Assembly (NCBI GenBank): GCA_965112735.1
Contig: OZ218965.1
Span: 1,674,001 to 1,738,000, forward strand
Reading direction: 5' to 3'
Source: Phaeosaccion multiseriatum
Lineage: Eukaryota; Ochrophyta, other classes
DNA: 64,000 nt
Shown here: one piece after another, positions 11,101-21,650 of the stretch
How positions within the stretch are numbered: the stretch's first letter is position 1
Layout: each line of letters starts with the position of its first letter
Translations under genes and position numbers: made by a program
The notes under the pieces: generated by a model
Seen by the model: only the letters and a program-made list of their open reading frames with translations
The model's database searches: none
Told to the model about the DNA's origin: nothing

Positions 11101-12325
11101 TGTCTGCCGTCGTTTTAAAGCTTTTTGTTTTCTTTACTCTCTCTCTCTCTCTTCTGCCACCGTGTGGAAAGAAGGAAGCTACACTTTGTGTGCTTCATTC
11201 ACACTCTTCTACTCGACTTCTCGTAAGAACAACACACAGGCGACCTTGCCCTGTGTACCCCTGTTCTGAAACGGTCCTTCCTCTCCCCGTTTTCCGACAC
11301 CGCCGCCTTCAACTTCCCCGCCCCACCCGTCAGGCCAACTTGAACCCACGCCACCGTGACCGACTGGCGTACATCCGCGTGGTGTCTGGCCGTTACGAGA
11401 AGGGTGAGTAAAGTGGCCTTGAGGCGAGAGAGGGCAGAGACTTGCATCGCCCGTATACAGGTCAGAGCCGGCAACTGCGCCGACACCTCCCCAAGCATCG
11501 GCGCGCGACCACGGCACTTGCTCCCTCCCATCCCATCGCTCTGTGCCTCAGTCGCCCTCTCTCTTTCTTTGACCTCTCTCCGTCGCTGACTCTTTATCTT
11601 CTCCCGCCGTGTCATATCTTTCTCGCTCTTCGTCCCACTCCAACCCCCCACCCTCCTCCTCCCTCTCAGGCATGAAGGTGTCCCACAGCCGCATGAAGAA
11701 TCGGCAAATCAACCTCGCACAAGCCAGTCAGCTCTTTGCGCAGGACAGGGAGGAGGTGCTGGCAGCCTATCCCGGAGACGTCATCGGGCTCAACAACCCG
11801 GGGCACTTTGCCATTGGCGACACCATCTACACGGGCAATAAGCGCATCGCCTTCCCGGGCATCCCCTCCTTCAGTCCCGAATGCTTTGTTACTATTCGCA
11901 ACCCCAACCCCTCCAAGTCCAAGGCTTATCGAAAGGGCATTGACCAGTTGCTGGACGAGGGGGCGGTGCAAATGCTCCGGGAGAGGTCCGACGACGGTAA
12001 CGGCAACCCCATCCTCGCCGCCGTGGGGCAGCTTCAGTTTGACGTGGTGATGCATCGCCTGCAGAGCGAGTACAATGTCGAGGCTGTGATGGAGGAGCTG
12101 GGCGGGTACAACCAGGCAAGGTGGTGTGGTGTAGACTGGCCAGAGGTGGATGAAGCGGCCAAGAGCGGCAAGTTGTTTGGCATCTTTCAGGCCAAGGATA
12201 GGTGGGACCGCCCTGTGCTGCTATTCCGCAACTCTTGGAAGCTTGAGTCGGTAGTTCAGGAACTGCCGGAGCTTGGCCTAGTGCCTTGGGCCTCTCCTCC
12301 GGACATCCTCGGCAAGAAGAGGTAG
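8106..12325 (+). CDS. prfC: Plastid-targeted peptide chain release factor 3 (RF3)
   Basis: Translational GTPase of bacterial type that ejects RF1/RF2 from the ribosome after termination. Exons: 8106-8290, 8497-8575, 8768-8900, 9142-9277, 9511-9590, 10028-10104, 10460-10820, 10936-11057, 11334-11403, 11670-12325 (632 aa). G1 is [13 protein letters not shown], switch I contains RGISIT, G3 is DTPGHQDF and G4 NKMD is split by the intron before 10460. The [13 protein letters not shown], EAYPGDxxGL-type and [10 protein letters not shown] stretches fix the family as RF3 rather than EF-G. The N-terminus has a hydrophobic core ([10 protein letters not shown], residues 29-38) followed by GVEA then FYGG, a signal peptide plus Phe-led transit peptide, so the protein should act in the plastid stroma. 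The acceptor at 8767 is weak; 8106 was chosen over 8064 because it gives a compact signal peptide. Confidence 0.92.
10371..10452. repeat. (CATA)n microsatellite beside an RF3 acceptor
   Basis: About 80 bp of ACAT/CATA tetranucleotide repeats with two CGTA interruptions, ending a few bases before the CTCAG acceptor at 10459 of the exon that completes the NKMD GTPase motif. Length changes here would alter the branch-point to acceptor region. Confidence 0.95.
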
Positions 12326-12542
12326 AGGTGGAGTGAATTGAAGTAGGTTATAGAGATGAATGGCAGGGGAAATAAAGGACGGACAACACCGAAGGAGGGC
12401 TCGCGTCGCGCTGTTTTAGAGCATACAAATGCACAGGTCGTTACATTATTTATACTGGTGGCTTCTATCGAGTATATATGTATATAAACAGGATGATCAT
12501 GCCGTAGCCAACAAGTCCCTACATGTTTGACAAGGTCTAAGC

Positions 12543-15304
12543 CTACGGAAGGAGGTGGAAGCTTTTGGCTATCGTGGAGAGGGCCTGCTCCTTCGGCCCC
12601 GGCCAGAACCGTTCAGGGCAGAGCGTCGTGAGGGTGAGAATGTCATCGTCCTTGCTCGCGATGACTCCCACATTGTGCAAGAAGACGTTCCTATCCGTCT
12701 TGATGGTGTACTCAAACTGATAAACGAGGCCCCCTTCTCTCTCCTCCTCAAAAGCGTTGATGAGGTTCCACTCCTTGCCGGACCCCGGGGGGGCGATGGC
12801 AGTGGACAGGAGGATCTCGGCGGCTTTCCTGTGGGTCCGGTGCGGTGCAGTGTGTGGTGCGAGCAGGGCAGGGCAATCAATCGTGCAATCGTGCGGCGCG
12901 CAAGGGTTGGGTGGGAGGGCAAGATGGATGAATGTGACACAGCTAGGGTCAGAGGAGGGGAGCACATACATCGAGCGTGCGCGGGGGGTCTTCTCGTAGG
13001 TGCTATACTGCCTCCACTTCAGTTTCAGGTTCGGTTCGATGTACAGCACGTGTGGATCAACCCAAGTCAGGGCAGGCTCCTTCCTCCACGTGCGGCCTGT
13101 GTGATGATGCCACCCCCTGAATCCCCCTCTCTCTCCCCTTCCGTCTCTCTCTCCCTCCCTCCCTCCCCCTCTCCCCCCCCACCTCTCTCTCTCCCTCTCC
13201 TTCCCTCTACCGGATGTAACTCACGTAGGGTCCCCCAGAGTGCCTCTGAGTGAGAAGCCCTGCATGACCTTCGTCTTGATGACCGACACGTTCTCCCTGT
13301 AGTTGCCCCCTGGGGGGCCATATGCGGCGGAGGGCCGGACCTTGAGCTTACGCTGTACACAAAAAACACATGCACACACACACAGGGAGAGAGAGAGAGA
13401 GACACACACACACACACAGGGAGAGAGAGAGAGACACACACACACAGGGAGAGAGAGAGAGACGAACGACACATGCACACACACACACAGGGAGAGAGAG
13501 ACACACACACGAACGACACACGCACACACAAGCAACGGTGATCGTGCGGGTGGGGGAAGCATACGACAGTAGAGCGTGTATATGTGTGAGAGAGAGATAA
13601 GAGAGAAAGACGGAGAGAGTGAGAGACAGAGACAGAGAGAGAGACAGAGAGACAGAGAGAGAAAGGCAGGGCCACTTTCGGACTCGATTCTGAGTGCGGT
13701 CTGTGTACACCTTGAGTCGCATCCAAACAAGCAAAACAGGGGACAGCGTACCTGTTTGGCCACGTCTGTGGGGCTCACGGAGTCTGCAGAAGGCGCTCTA
13801 CCCAACTGAAGAGCCTGATCTCCGAGCCAATCCTTCGGGAACATAAACGTGTAACCGTCAGTCCTGCAGGCGATGGGGCAAAAGAGACAGGGACAAGCGA
13901 GTGGACGGACGCAGGAGAGCAGTAACACAGAGAGCAAAGAGCAAAGATGAGGGGGGGAGATTATGTTTCTCGCACTGGACGAAGGCACCTCCCAGCCAGC
14001 CTCCTTGCCTGCCTGCCTGCCTGCCTGCCTGCCTCACTTGCCTGTCTACGTGGCGCTTGTAACCGTCAATGGGGTACAGCACGTCGAGCTGTGCGGATCT
14101 GCCGAGCTCGCGCGTCTCCGGCGTCATTGACAACACCGATGAGGTCACTCCGAACAGGTTTCCCCCCAGCGCCACCATCAGGGCTGAGAGAGAGAGAGGA
14201 GGGAGGAGAGAGGGATAGCGAGAGAAGGACAAGTATAGAAAGCAGAACAACAAAGAGAGAAAGAGAACGCGGGAAAGCCCGGGTCGGGTCAAGATGTGGG
14301 GAGGGCATGGGAAGTATGTCTTGCTGCTTCGACGAGTAGCTCAGGGTGGCGGCCCAACGAACGTAAAGAAAGCCCATCCCCACACGCACCCACGCACCGA
14401 GAAAGCCGTACAGGATGAAGCGGCCCGGAGCTGCCCAGGAGTTGCGCCCCTTGTAGGACACTGTGTACCGCGTTGTCTCTATTGTGAAGCTCTCTTCGTC
14501 CGCCTTTGGCCGGCGGGAGTGAGTCAGCTCCTGCCAAGCGAGACGTTCGAACAAGTCAGAATGGGAGCAGGCAGTAGAGCATGGAATGGGTCAGGGTCAG
14601 CAGTAGCGGAGCGGGGTGCAGTGCTCCATGCAAAAGGACCGGACGGTGGGGGTGGGGAGAGGGGAACCCCTTGGACGGTGCTCTTTGTTTTAGAGACACA
14701 CTCACACACCCACTAGACGCCTTCACTTGTTCAGCCAGAAAGCAACACCAACTAGGCATGAGTCAGCTGGCTACTGGCGTACCTGAGAGAGGTTAATGGC
14801 GTCCTCACCGATCTCCTTGATAAACTCTGTGCCGAGCGCCAGATTGAGGTTCTCTCTTAGTTCACGGATGGCGAGCTGGGCCTTTTGATCGTAGATGCTC
14901 TCCCCAAAGTCTACCAATGCTTTCTTGGCCCTCTCGTCAAACTCGTTAAACTGGAAGCCGTCGTCAAAGGAAGCCCTTTGAGTCGTCAAAGTGGACGTCT
15001 CTCTCTCTTCCTCATTAGGGGCTTGCACCCTGCCTTGATACTGATCCTCCTCCTGCTGCTCCTGCTGCCGCTGCCGTCTGGCCTCCCCCCTTCCCTCCTT
15101 TCCCTCCCCTGCCGCCATGTACGTCCTCCTCCGACTGCGATGCCGCAGGGTGGCCGGGCCTCGGCAGGACCGAGCAGGATGATAAGAGGAAGAGCAAGGC
15201 GCTGCCGAAAAAGAGAATGCATCAGCCTGCTTCGCCAGAAGGAGGAGTGCCTGGAGCAGGATCCCGGCCGATGCCAGAGAGGATGCTGCTCGCACCATTA
15301 TCAT
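12543..15304 (-). CDS. PsbP-domain protein (PPD-like), plastid thylakoid lumen
   Basis: Exons on the minus strand: 15304-14783, 14530-14359, 14183-14042, 13863-13752, 13352-13225, 13083-12970, 12828-12543 (491 aa; all phases close). Residues 1-29 are a signal peptide ending QADA before FSFSAAP, the heterokont plastid signature. An acidic/Gln-rich linker follows, then a membrane-like segment (FILYGFLGAW), then the PsbP fold: GYTFMFPKDWLGDQ, ENVSVIKTKVM, and the C-terminal core VYQFEYTIKTDRNVFLHNV, DILTLTTLCPERFW and a final TIAKSFHLLP. PsbP-domain proteins act in photosystem assembly or water oxidation in the lumen; which PPD class this is I cannot tell. The intron after 14042 starts GCAAGT (a GC-AG intron). 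It shares a 175-bp promoter interval with the kinase gene to its right. Confidence 0.88.
13360..13665. repeat. CA/GA microsatellite array in a PsbP-gene intron
   Basis: Alternating ACACAC and GAGAGA blocks within the intron 13353-13751. They generate long spurious Cys/Val/Leu/Ser frames. No coding function. Confidence 0.9.
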
Positions 15305-15479
15305 TGATATATCTCTCGTCCTCGCTCGGCCGAAGAGGCGCGCAGCGGCGTTCGCAACAGATGGCAAAGGGAGAGCACCAACAGGCAAAGAAAGATACAC
15401 TCTCTGATTCCTCCTTCCTTTCGTCCTTCTGGCGACATAGACGATGATTGAAAGTGATGTAGCACATAACGGAACGGTT
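15305..15479. promoter_or_regulatory. Shared bidirectional promoter interval (PsbP protein / phytol kinase)
   Basis: Only 175 bp separate the divergent start codons of the PsbP-domain gene (15304, minus) and the kinase-like gene (15480, plus), so both 5' UTRs and promoters must lie here or overlap the genes. Both products are plastid-related, which suggests co-regulation. No specific motif is claimed. Confidence 0.5.
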
Positions 15480-17018
15480 ATGGTGGTGAGTCCCTCAAGG
15501 CCTCTCTTTTAAGGAGGAACCGCCCGGTCAACCGGCTTCCTCCTCCCCCTCCAACCTCTTTCTCCATTTCCCCCTTTCCCCCCCTCAGGCGGTGCTCATT
15601 TACTGCGTCAGTGCGGTAGCCCTTGGCGATTTCCTCGTGGGTAGGAAAGCCCTATCCAAAGATGTGTCCCGAAAGATGGTGCACATCGCAGCAGGTGGGC
15701 AACTTTCAACTTTCCTCTTACAGGGTGTGTAGGAGGAACGAAGAGGCAGTATTTCCAGCCCGGTTTGCGCTTCGCGAGGAGTTAATTGCCCCCTTTCCTT
15801 CTATTGGCGCGGGCAGGCTGTTGGCTGCTGTGGTGGCCACTTTTCCGCTCCTCTCACTGGTCGTGGAGGCTCAACGCTGGAGGTGCGTAAGGTGTGAGGT
15901 CCCTCATCTCCTCCTCCTCTCTACCACATGGTGCTATTAAGACCATCAACCTGGGGTGCTTGCCTTTTCAATCTGGGATGCCTTCTACCGGCGGAGGGAA
16001 AGTAATGTCAGCCCTCCTTCCTCCTGTTGTTGCTGCTGCTGCTCTCCTTCTCATTAGCGCCTCTGATATTTGCGGTCAAGCTGCTCGCGAAGGGCTTGTT
16101 GGGGGTGTCGGACCCCAAGAGCGATCCTGACGTGGCCGCCATGACTCGGACAGGCGACCCCAAGGAGCTCCTGGCGGGGCCGCTCTACTTTGCGCTGGTC
16201 ATGGCGGCCGTGGGGCTGCTCCTCTTTCGGGACGAGAGGGCGTTCTTCATCATGGCTTGCCTGGGCTTCGGAGATGGCTTGGCTCCACTGGCAGGGTGAG
16301 GGAGACTGAAGGGGGAGACTAATCCTAGAGTCCAGGAGATGTTGGGTGCATATCCTAATCCTGTCCGTCCCTACGTGGCGCGAGTGTACTACGCACAATG
16401 GCCTGAGGAGCGAGGGCGGGAAGGGGGGGGGAGGGCTAAGGCGTTAGGGAGGGTTCTGTTCTGTTCTGTTCTGTTCTGTTCTGTCCCTCCCTTTTTCCGA
16501 AACACGCAGAGCATAGAGGTCTGTCCACTCGGCTTCGAACACTCACACCTCCCCGCCCTCTCTGGCACAACTGCGATTGCGGTGGTGCCCTGCCCTGCTC
16601 ACTCCTTCTCCACTCCGCGCCCCTCTCTGCACAGCTCGCGCTTCGGGGCCAAGTCCTACAGCTTCCGCTTCCTCGGCCGGCCCAAGACGCTGGCGGGGTC
16701 GCTGGCCTGCTTTGTTGGCTCCGTGGGCGGCATGTATCTGTTCAGTGCCCTCGGGCACGTGCCAAGCCTCGAGTGGCAGACGGCCGTAGGGACAGCTGCT
16801 CTGGCAACGGCGGTGAGTCGGGGAAGAGAGAAGGAAGGGAGGGAGCGAAGTGACACACAGTTTATGGCGAGTATGAATCGCTCCTTCGTGACCTGACTTG
16901 GTGACTCTCTCTCTTGTCCCGTGCGCAGGTGGAGGCCGTAGCCCCGAGCGACTGGGACAATGTGCTCATTCCACTGTCTGTGTTCGGCTTCTTAACGTAC
17001 GGACTCGGCAGTCCTTGA
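15480..17018 (+). CDS. Phytol/farnesol kinase-like protein, copy 1 (VTE5/SEC59 superfamily)
   Basis: CTP-dependent polyprenol kinase family, polytopic membrane proteins that phosphorylate phytol or farnesol from chlorophyll and isoprenoid turnover (tocopherol and phylloquinone routes). Model: 15480-15485, 15589-15694, 15750-15886, 16081-16295, 16635-16812, 16929-17018 (243 aa, stop TGA). Family landmarks: SRKMVHIAAG near the start; MTRTGDPKELLAGPLYFAL; the nucleotide-site motif GFGDGLAPLAG joined by splicing to SRFGAKSYSF; GRPKTLAGSLACFVGS; and VEAVAPSDWDNVLIPL. The last three exons are secure. The third exon and its neighbours are the weakest part, and the first coding exon would be only ATG-GTG. 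Copy 2 lies at 21651-23070. Confidence 0.8.
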
Positions 17019-18507
17019 TTTCGTTCCCTTGCATGTACGACGGAGCGAGCGAGGGCGGAGGATGGCGGAGCCAGTGCTTGACAGCAGCTCACTCGGGACG
17101 CGTGGTCGTCTTATCGCTTGCGGCTTCGTTGTGGGCGAGGTTGTTTGACTGCCGCACGGGACTGTGCTCGCCGGTCATGGCCATTTGAGAGCAAGTGCTA
17201 TGGATACCGATTCACCTCTTTTGTCAAGAGTGGAGCAGCTGCGAGCGTCCTTGCCCGCCCCCTGCGCCGCCTCAGCCGAGAAGAGCTTTACTCAAGGGGA
17301 GGGCGAGATGGGTGACGAGACAGTAGAGGATTCATCTGGAAGAAGAAGAGAAGGGTGCCGTGCAGACTGAATCCAGAATCCGGAGCTGCGCACCACGCGG
17401 GAAAGCATACAGCGGTGAGAAATGGATGAATGCGATGGAGGGCCTCTCCTCCTTACACGGCGTGTCTCTCAGCAAAGTGCATGTGCGCGCGCGTGGAGTA
17501 AGAGGGAGCCCTCTCGCTCAACTTGACTCGTGGGTGCGTGCGTGTGCCCTTCGGCTCCATTGCTGGCTGCTTGCCCTGACACCCCCCGGCACACCCCAAG
17601 CCTCGGCCAAGCCTCTACCAGTGAAGCAGCAGACGGCAGGTGGGTCCAGAGCTGAAGAGAAGAAGCACACACTTAGCACCTACCAGTGATCCAGAGCTGA
17701 AGAGAGAGAGAGAGAGAGGATTTTTTTTTCCCTGAGGAGGGGTACGTAGCTATCGTAATAAACTCTGTATTTTTTTGGTTCTTTACACTACTGAGTGAAT
17801 CAGTTCTTTACACTACTGCACGAATCAGCCTCTGGTTGGGTTGGTTACGGGGGCAGACCCGCAGCAGCCTGTGCAGCTGCGTGGACCTCGCCCCCCCTCC
17901 TCCAACAATATTATACTCATCCCTTTTTTCCTCCTTCTACACTTACTTCCATACCCAATACGCGTACTCTCAAAGCGCAAGCAATAGAGCGGTGGTTGAC
18001 TTAACTCCGCCCCCTCTCTTTTGCTTGACGCTTGACTCGCTGCTGCTCCTCGCCCCCGCCCCCCCCGATTTTTTCTCTCTGATCCCCTTTCTACAAACTT
18101 AACCATACTTAAAAATGTACCTACTATACCAGAACGCGTGTCTCGTATGTGGCGGTCCTCGCTCCTTCCCGCCTCTTTTCCTTGTTGAACTCGACCAGTC
18201 GCCGATCGATCCAGAGTGTGCCGCAAAGCAACGCACGTAGAAGAGAAGAGAGAAGGAGGAGGAGGGCGACTCGGAGAGCCTCGGACCCGAAGGTCCTTCC
18301 CTCTCTTCGCTCTCCACTCGGGCTGCCACGCATTCACGCGAAACCGCCCCCCCTCTCCCGCCTCTCTCACGAGTTGAACATTCCACGTGGAACATTCGAT
18401 GCAGGCCGTAGCTACCGAGGAATCCCCCCCCTCCAGCCATCCAGTAGTGGGGGACGCGGTGTCGACTCGGTAGTAGCTCTTGGCCTTACTGTCGTCGCGG
18501 CGCCGCC
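17019..18507. other. 1.5 kb noncoding interval downstream of kinase copy 1
   Basis: No supported gene. It holds the 3' UTR of the kinase gene, a GA tract at about 17702 and sequence shared with copy 2 (23071-24659). Frames that look open here are disrupted by indels in the other copy, which argues that they are noncoding. Confidence 0.6.
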
Positions 18508-18885
18508 TCAGAGCTCCAGCTCGAACACTTCCTCCGATCCACCAGTTGAAGGTGCACCAGGTGCTGAGGTGGAGCACCTGCTGCTGTTGTTGGTCGCGGC
18601 CATGGAGTGGAAGATGTGATCGTCCTCCTCGAGAAACACGCGGCGTAGCTCCGGAAGTGTGATCCGCTGCAGCTGCGAGGAGGGGAGGCGGGAGCTCACC
18701 AGCCTAAGAAACATGAGAAACCCACACTGCTCTTGCTCCCGCCGCAGGAATTCCTCCTCGATCAATCTCTGCTTCTCTTCCGCAATGGACCAAGCCGAGT
18801 TTCCCGCGCTCGATGGTAGCCCCCCCCTTCTCGCCCCGCGAGGCACCTTGACCGAAGGCGACCGTGGCGAAGGTGAGAGTGCCAT
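18508..18885 (-). CDS. Small conserved hypothetical protein (125 aa), copy 1
   Basis: Single-exon frame starting MALSPSPRSPSVKVPRGARR and ending EEVFELEL. Its middle reads as amphipathic helix (EEKQRLIEEEFLRREQEQC, then FLMFLRLVSSRLP and LPELRRVFLEEDDHIFHSM). The frame and its length are preserved in the duplicate at 24660-25037 with about eight amino-acid changes and no frameshift, while flanking noncoding DNA has indels. That supports a translated gene. I do not recognise the family. The N-terminal Ser/Pro/Arg-rich stretch is compatible with a flexible tail. Confidence 0.55.
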   Translation of the reverse strand: MALSPSPRSPSVKVPRGARRGGLPSSAGNSAWSIAEEKQRLIEEEFLRREQEQCGFLMFLRLVSSRLPSSQLQRITLPELRRVFLEEDDHIFHSMAATNNSSRCSTSAPGAPSTGGSEEVFELEL

Positions 18886-19174
18886 GGCTGTGGCGCGGGA
18901 ATAAACGAGGTCAAAGCGTTCGCTTTACTTTTGCCGCCGGTTCGGCCCTGCCTGCTCAGTGCTCCGCTGCTCCTGCGTCGCTAAATAGGTCTGTAGTCCT
19001 CCGTCCCTGCGATCTCTAGCGTGCTCGTTTGGCTCTCAATGCTGTAGCCATGAAAACGATGAGGGTGAGAGATGAACAAAAGAAAGGGGGGGGGGGGGAA
19101 GTGCAAATGCCTGTAAACCCCTAATTTTTCCATTTGACAACGAAAGAAATTTTTTTTCCTTCTTATCCTTCCTT

Positions 19175-19774
19175 ATGGTAGTCGATGGAGCGACTTTTTC
19201 CCTACGCCAGCACTATGAACTGCTGACTATGAAGCCGATTCTTCAGCAGGGGGCTATGCTGACAAGGGACTTGAGGCGGCCTGCGCCTGGGGAGGAGTTC
19301 AACAACTCCCTCTTAGAGCCACAGCTGACGTGCCCATCGCCAGGACAGCTCGAGCAGCAGAGGCGGCTGAGAGAGGGGCGTGTGCCTTTGGTAGCAGCAA
19401 CTGCTGCGGCTGCGGCTGCGAGTAGCGCCGAGGCGTGCACCCTGCGGGAGCAAGTCTCTTCCCTCTCTTCGGAGGGAGGAAGCGTGCCTGATAGCGGTGC
19501 CAGTGGTCAACCGGCCGCACTTCCCGATGAACCACGGCAGAGGGCCTTGAAGATGGGCAAGAAGTGCGGGCATTATCAGAATGCTAAGAGGGGTGGCGTG
19601 AGCGTGCACACAGAAGGGACGAAGAAGACTTGCGCCGTGCCCGATGCCGAGAAGCGGCCCAGGAAGCGCAATCGCAAGGGCGAGCTCATTCCAGAGAGCC
19701 AGTCCGCCAGAAAGATGTATGGTGGGGCTTGTGGATGTGATTTTTGCAGTTCATTCGCAACTTCTGGGCCTTAG
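19175..19774 (+). CDS. Hypothetical protein with Cys/His cluster, possibly element-derived
   Basis: Uninterrupted 199-residue frame lying between the two copies of the duplication. The N-terminal half is Ala/Ser-rich and helical; the C-terminal half is basic with KKCGHYQNAKRGG, SVHTEGTKKTC and KRPRKRNRK, then GGACGCDFC. The C-H...H...TKKTC order resembles zinc-knuckle or SWIM-like tails seen in some transposon proteins, but the spacing is not a textbook match. No intron is needed. It could be a gene carried by an insertion or a remnant. Confidence 0.4.
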   Translation: MVVDGATFSLRQHYELLTMKPILQQGAMLTRDLRRPAPGEEFNNSLLEPQLTCPSPGQLEQQRRLREGRVPLVAATAAAAAASSAEACTLREQVSSLSSEGGSVPDSGASGQPAALPDEPRQRALKMGKKCGHYQNAKRGGVSVHTEGTKKTCAVPDAEKRPRKRNRKGELIPESQSARKMYGGACGCDFCSSFATSGP

Positions 19775-19872
19775 GGAAGCCAAGAATGTAAATAAAGGGG
19801 GGGCAAAGCTCTTTGTATGTTGTTCATCCACCAGCTAGTCGCCAGTTGTGGTAGGGGAATTTTTATTTTAAT

Positions 19873-19895
19873 TGGCTGGCCCTTCGGGCCAGCCA
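19873..19895. other. Perfect 10-bp hairpin with 3-nt loop
   Basis: TGGCTGGCCC-TTC-GGGCCAGCCA about 100 bp after the stop of the ORF ending at 19774. It could be a 3'-UTR structure; its function is unknown. Confidence 0.6.
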
Positions 19896-20100
19896 TATTA
19901 GATTAGATCCCTTTAGCACGATATTCCCCCTCATTAAGAGGGTCAACGCTGCTTAAAGGACCACAACTGCTCCATTCCAGCAGCAGTAATGGCTTGGTGA
20001 AGGCTTGCTCATGGCAGGAAGGTGGCAGGGCTGGTAGTAGCAGCAGCAGTCAAGCAAAAAAAAAAACATACCAGCAAGCAGCAGAGACAAATGGAGGAGA

Positions 20101-21090
20101 ATGAAGAAGCTGCAGCGGGGCAGCACAAAAGGAAGGAACAGCAACCTGGGTGACAGTCCTGAAGAGATTTCTGGCGCTCAGGGCTCTGAGAATACGAGTG
20201 GAAAGGCCGCAGGAGCGCATGACGACGATGGCCGTGGTTGGGACGACGAGACTTGGACGCAAGCCGTTGCTCTGGCAGATGGAGCAGCTGCGGCGGCACA
20301 ACCAGCGACCGCTTCGAAACCGGGCACTCAAGCGGCAGTGGAGACTGAGCTTGCGACCATCGCCGCAGCACAGGAGGAGACACGGTGAACCAATTGCAGA
20401 CAGCTAAGCAGAGATTGAAAATCGAGAAGGCGGCTGTAGAAGATGCTTACAAAGTTCGAGGAGGACGAGGCCGGCCTCTGAAGGGAATAAACGAGAAACT
20501 GCGGTTGAATGGTGCAGCTATGAAAGGAATTGATGAGGATTTCCTTCTCCCAGCGGGCTGTGACATGTCTTCGAGCGCAGGCAGGGTAGATGGTGCAAGT
20601 GATGACCACTTCGTAGGGTTTTCTTCGCCGCCCCTTGGTCGCACGTCTAAGCGGTACGTTCTCAATTATCTCCTCTTCTTTCTTGATGCCTGGCTGCTCT
20701 TGTCCACGCCCCCCGCCCACTCTCGGGCCGCCCTTTCTGAACATACCTTGACACACTTTAATCCCCCTGTTGTTCTCGCCCCCTTTTTACATCTTTTTTT
20801 GTGTGAACAGGGGTGAGAAAGACGAGGATGAGGACGAGGAGGATGGAAATACGGGCGACAAGGGGGGCGGTGGTGCTGGGGGGGGGTTTGGGAAGAAGAA
20901 TAGACCACCAGCGCAGACTGAGTTCATCCAAGTCGCACTCGAGGCGGCAAGGGATCCAAAGGAAGGGTTGCCTACCTGGCAAACTCCATACTACAGGGCC
21001 TCGACGCCAAGCCGCCAGTCTCAAGTGGGAGGGTATGCCCAACGAGACGTTTGTCTGTTCCCCCCCCCCCCACCTCTTCCACAACCTTGA
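20101..21090 (+). CDS. Hypothetical AT-hook-like low-complexity protein, frame disturbed
   Basis: A frame from 20101 (MKKLQRGSTKGRNSN) to about 20388 seems to continue in another frame from about 20385 (NQLQTAKQRLKIEKAAVEDAYK), as if a 1-nt shift or a missed intron separated two parts of one helical region. The second part contains RGGRGRPLKG, an AT-hook-like core. A good intron (donor GTACGT at 20655, acceptor GTGAACAG at about 20811) joins TSKR to GEKDEDEDEEDGN and then to NRPPAQTEFIQVALEAARDP, ending at about 21090. Interpretation: a real but damaged or mis-started gene of unknown function, perhaps linked to the neighbouring 19175-19774 ORF. Confidence 0.35.
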
Positions 21091-21189
21091 AGAGGACCAG
21101 CAGCAGCCTCTTTGCGCATGGGATGCATCGTCAGAGTGTGTACAAGCTTATGGGTGGACGTCGCCGCAGCGGGCTGTGTCTGTCACCAG

Positions 21190-21625
21190 CCTCGAGCAGG
21201 AGGAGGAGGGGAGGGGGGGGAGAGGAGGAGGAGGAGGACCATCATCATCAGCAGAAAGAGAATCACAAGGAGGAGGAGGGGGGGGGGAAGCAGGGGGAGA
21301 ATCAGCTGTGGGAGGAGGAGGAGGAGGAGGAGGAGGAGGAGGAGGAGGAGGAACAGCAGGAGTAGGAGTAGCAGGTGGTGCTGCTGCTGGAGAAGACGGG
21401 GGGGGGGGGGGGGGGGCAAGAGATGCAGGTGCTGCTGAGGCTGGAGAAGGAGGGGGGGAAGGAGGAGGAGGAGGAGGAGGAGGAGGAGGTGTAACAGGAG
21501 GAGGGGGAGGAGGAGCAGCAGCAGCAGCAGCCACCGCAGCACTGTGGCCGGCACGGGGAGGATCGGGAGCAGGAGCATCTGTTGCGCCTGCAGAGGCTGC
21601 TGCTGCAGAGGGTGGTGTGGAGGAG
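21190..21625. repeat. GGA/GGT/GCA trinucleotide-rich low-complexity block
   Basis: About 430 bp of imperfect (GGA)n with G-runs and GCA/GCT patches, ending about 25 bp before the left junction of duplication copy 2. All frames are open but read as Gly, Glu or Pro homopolymers, so length is not evidence of coding. Such a tract is a plausible breakpoint substrate. Confidence 0.9.
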
Positions 21626-21650
21626 GTGAGAGTACTCACGAGAGGCAGCT

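Larger units (their letters stand above)
15625..19140. repeat. Segmental duplication, copy 1 (about 3.5 kb)
   Basis: From GGCGATTTCCTCGTGGG at 15625 to about 19140 (TTTTTCCATTTGAC) the sequence matches 21666 to about 25272 in direct orientation, with offset 6041 at the left end. It covers the kinase gene minus its first coding bases, 1.5 kb of noncoding DNA and the small minus-strand gene at 18508-18885. Differences are scattered substitutions and indels in repeats, for example a longer TTCTG repeat at about 16456 here and inserted bases at about 22553 in the other copy. Confidence 0.95.

Noticed and set aside
8714-12325. Assignment as EF-G or TypA instead of RF3
   Set aside because: The [12 protein letters not shown] start, the GRYEKGMK block, the [10 protein letters not shown] block and the C-terminal layout are RF3-specific; EF-G domain IV features are absent.
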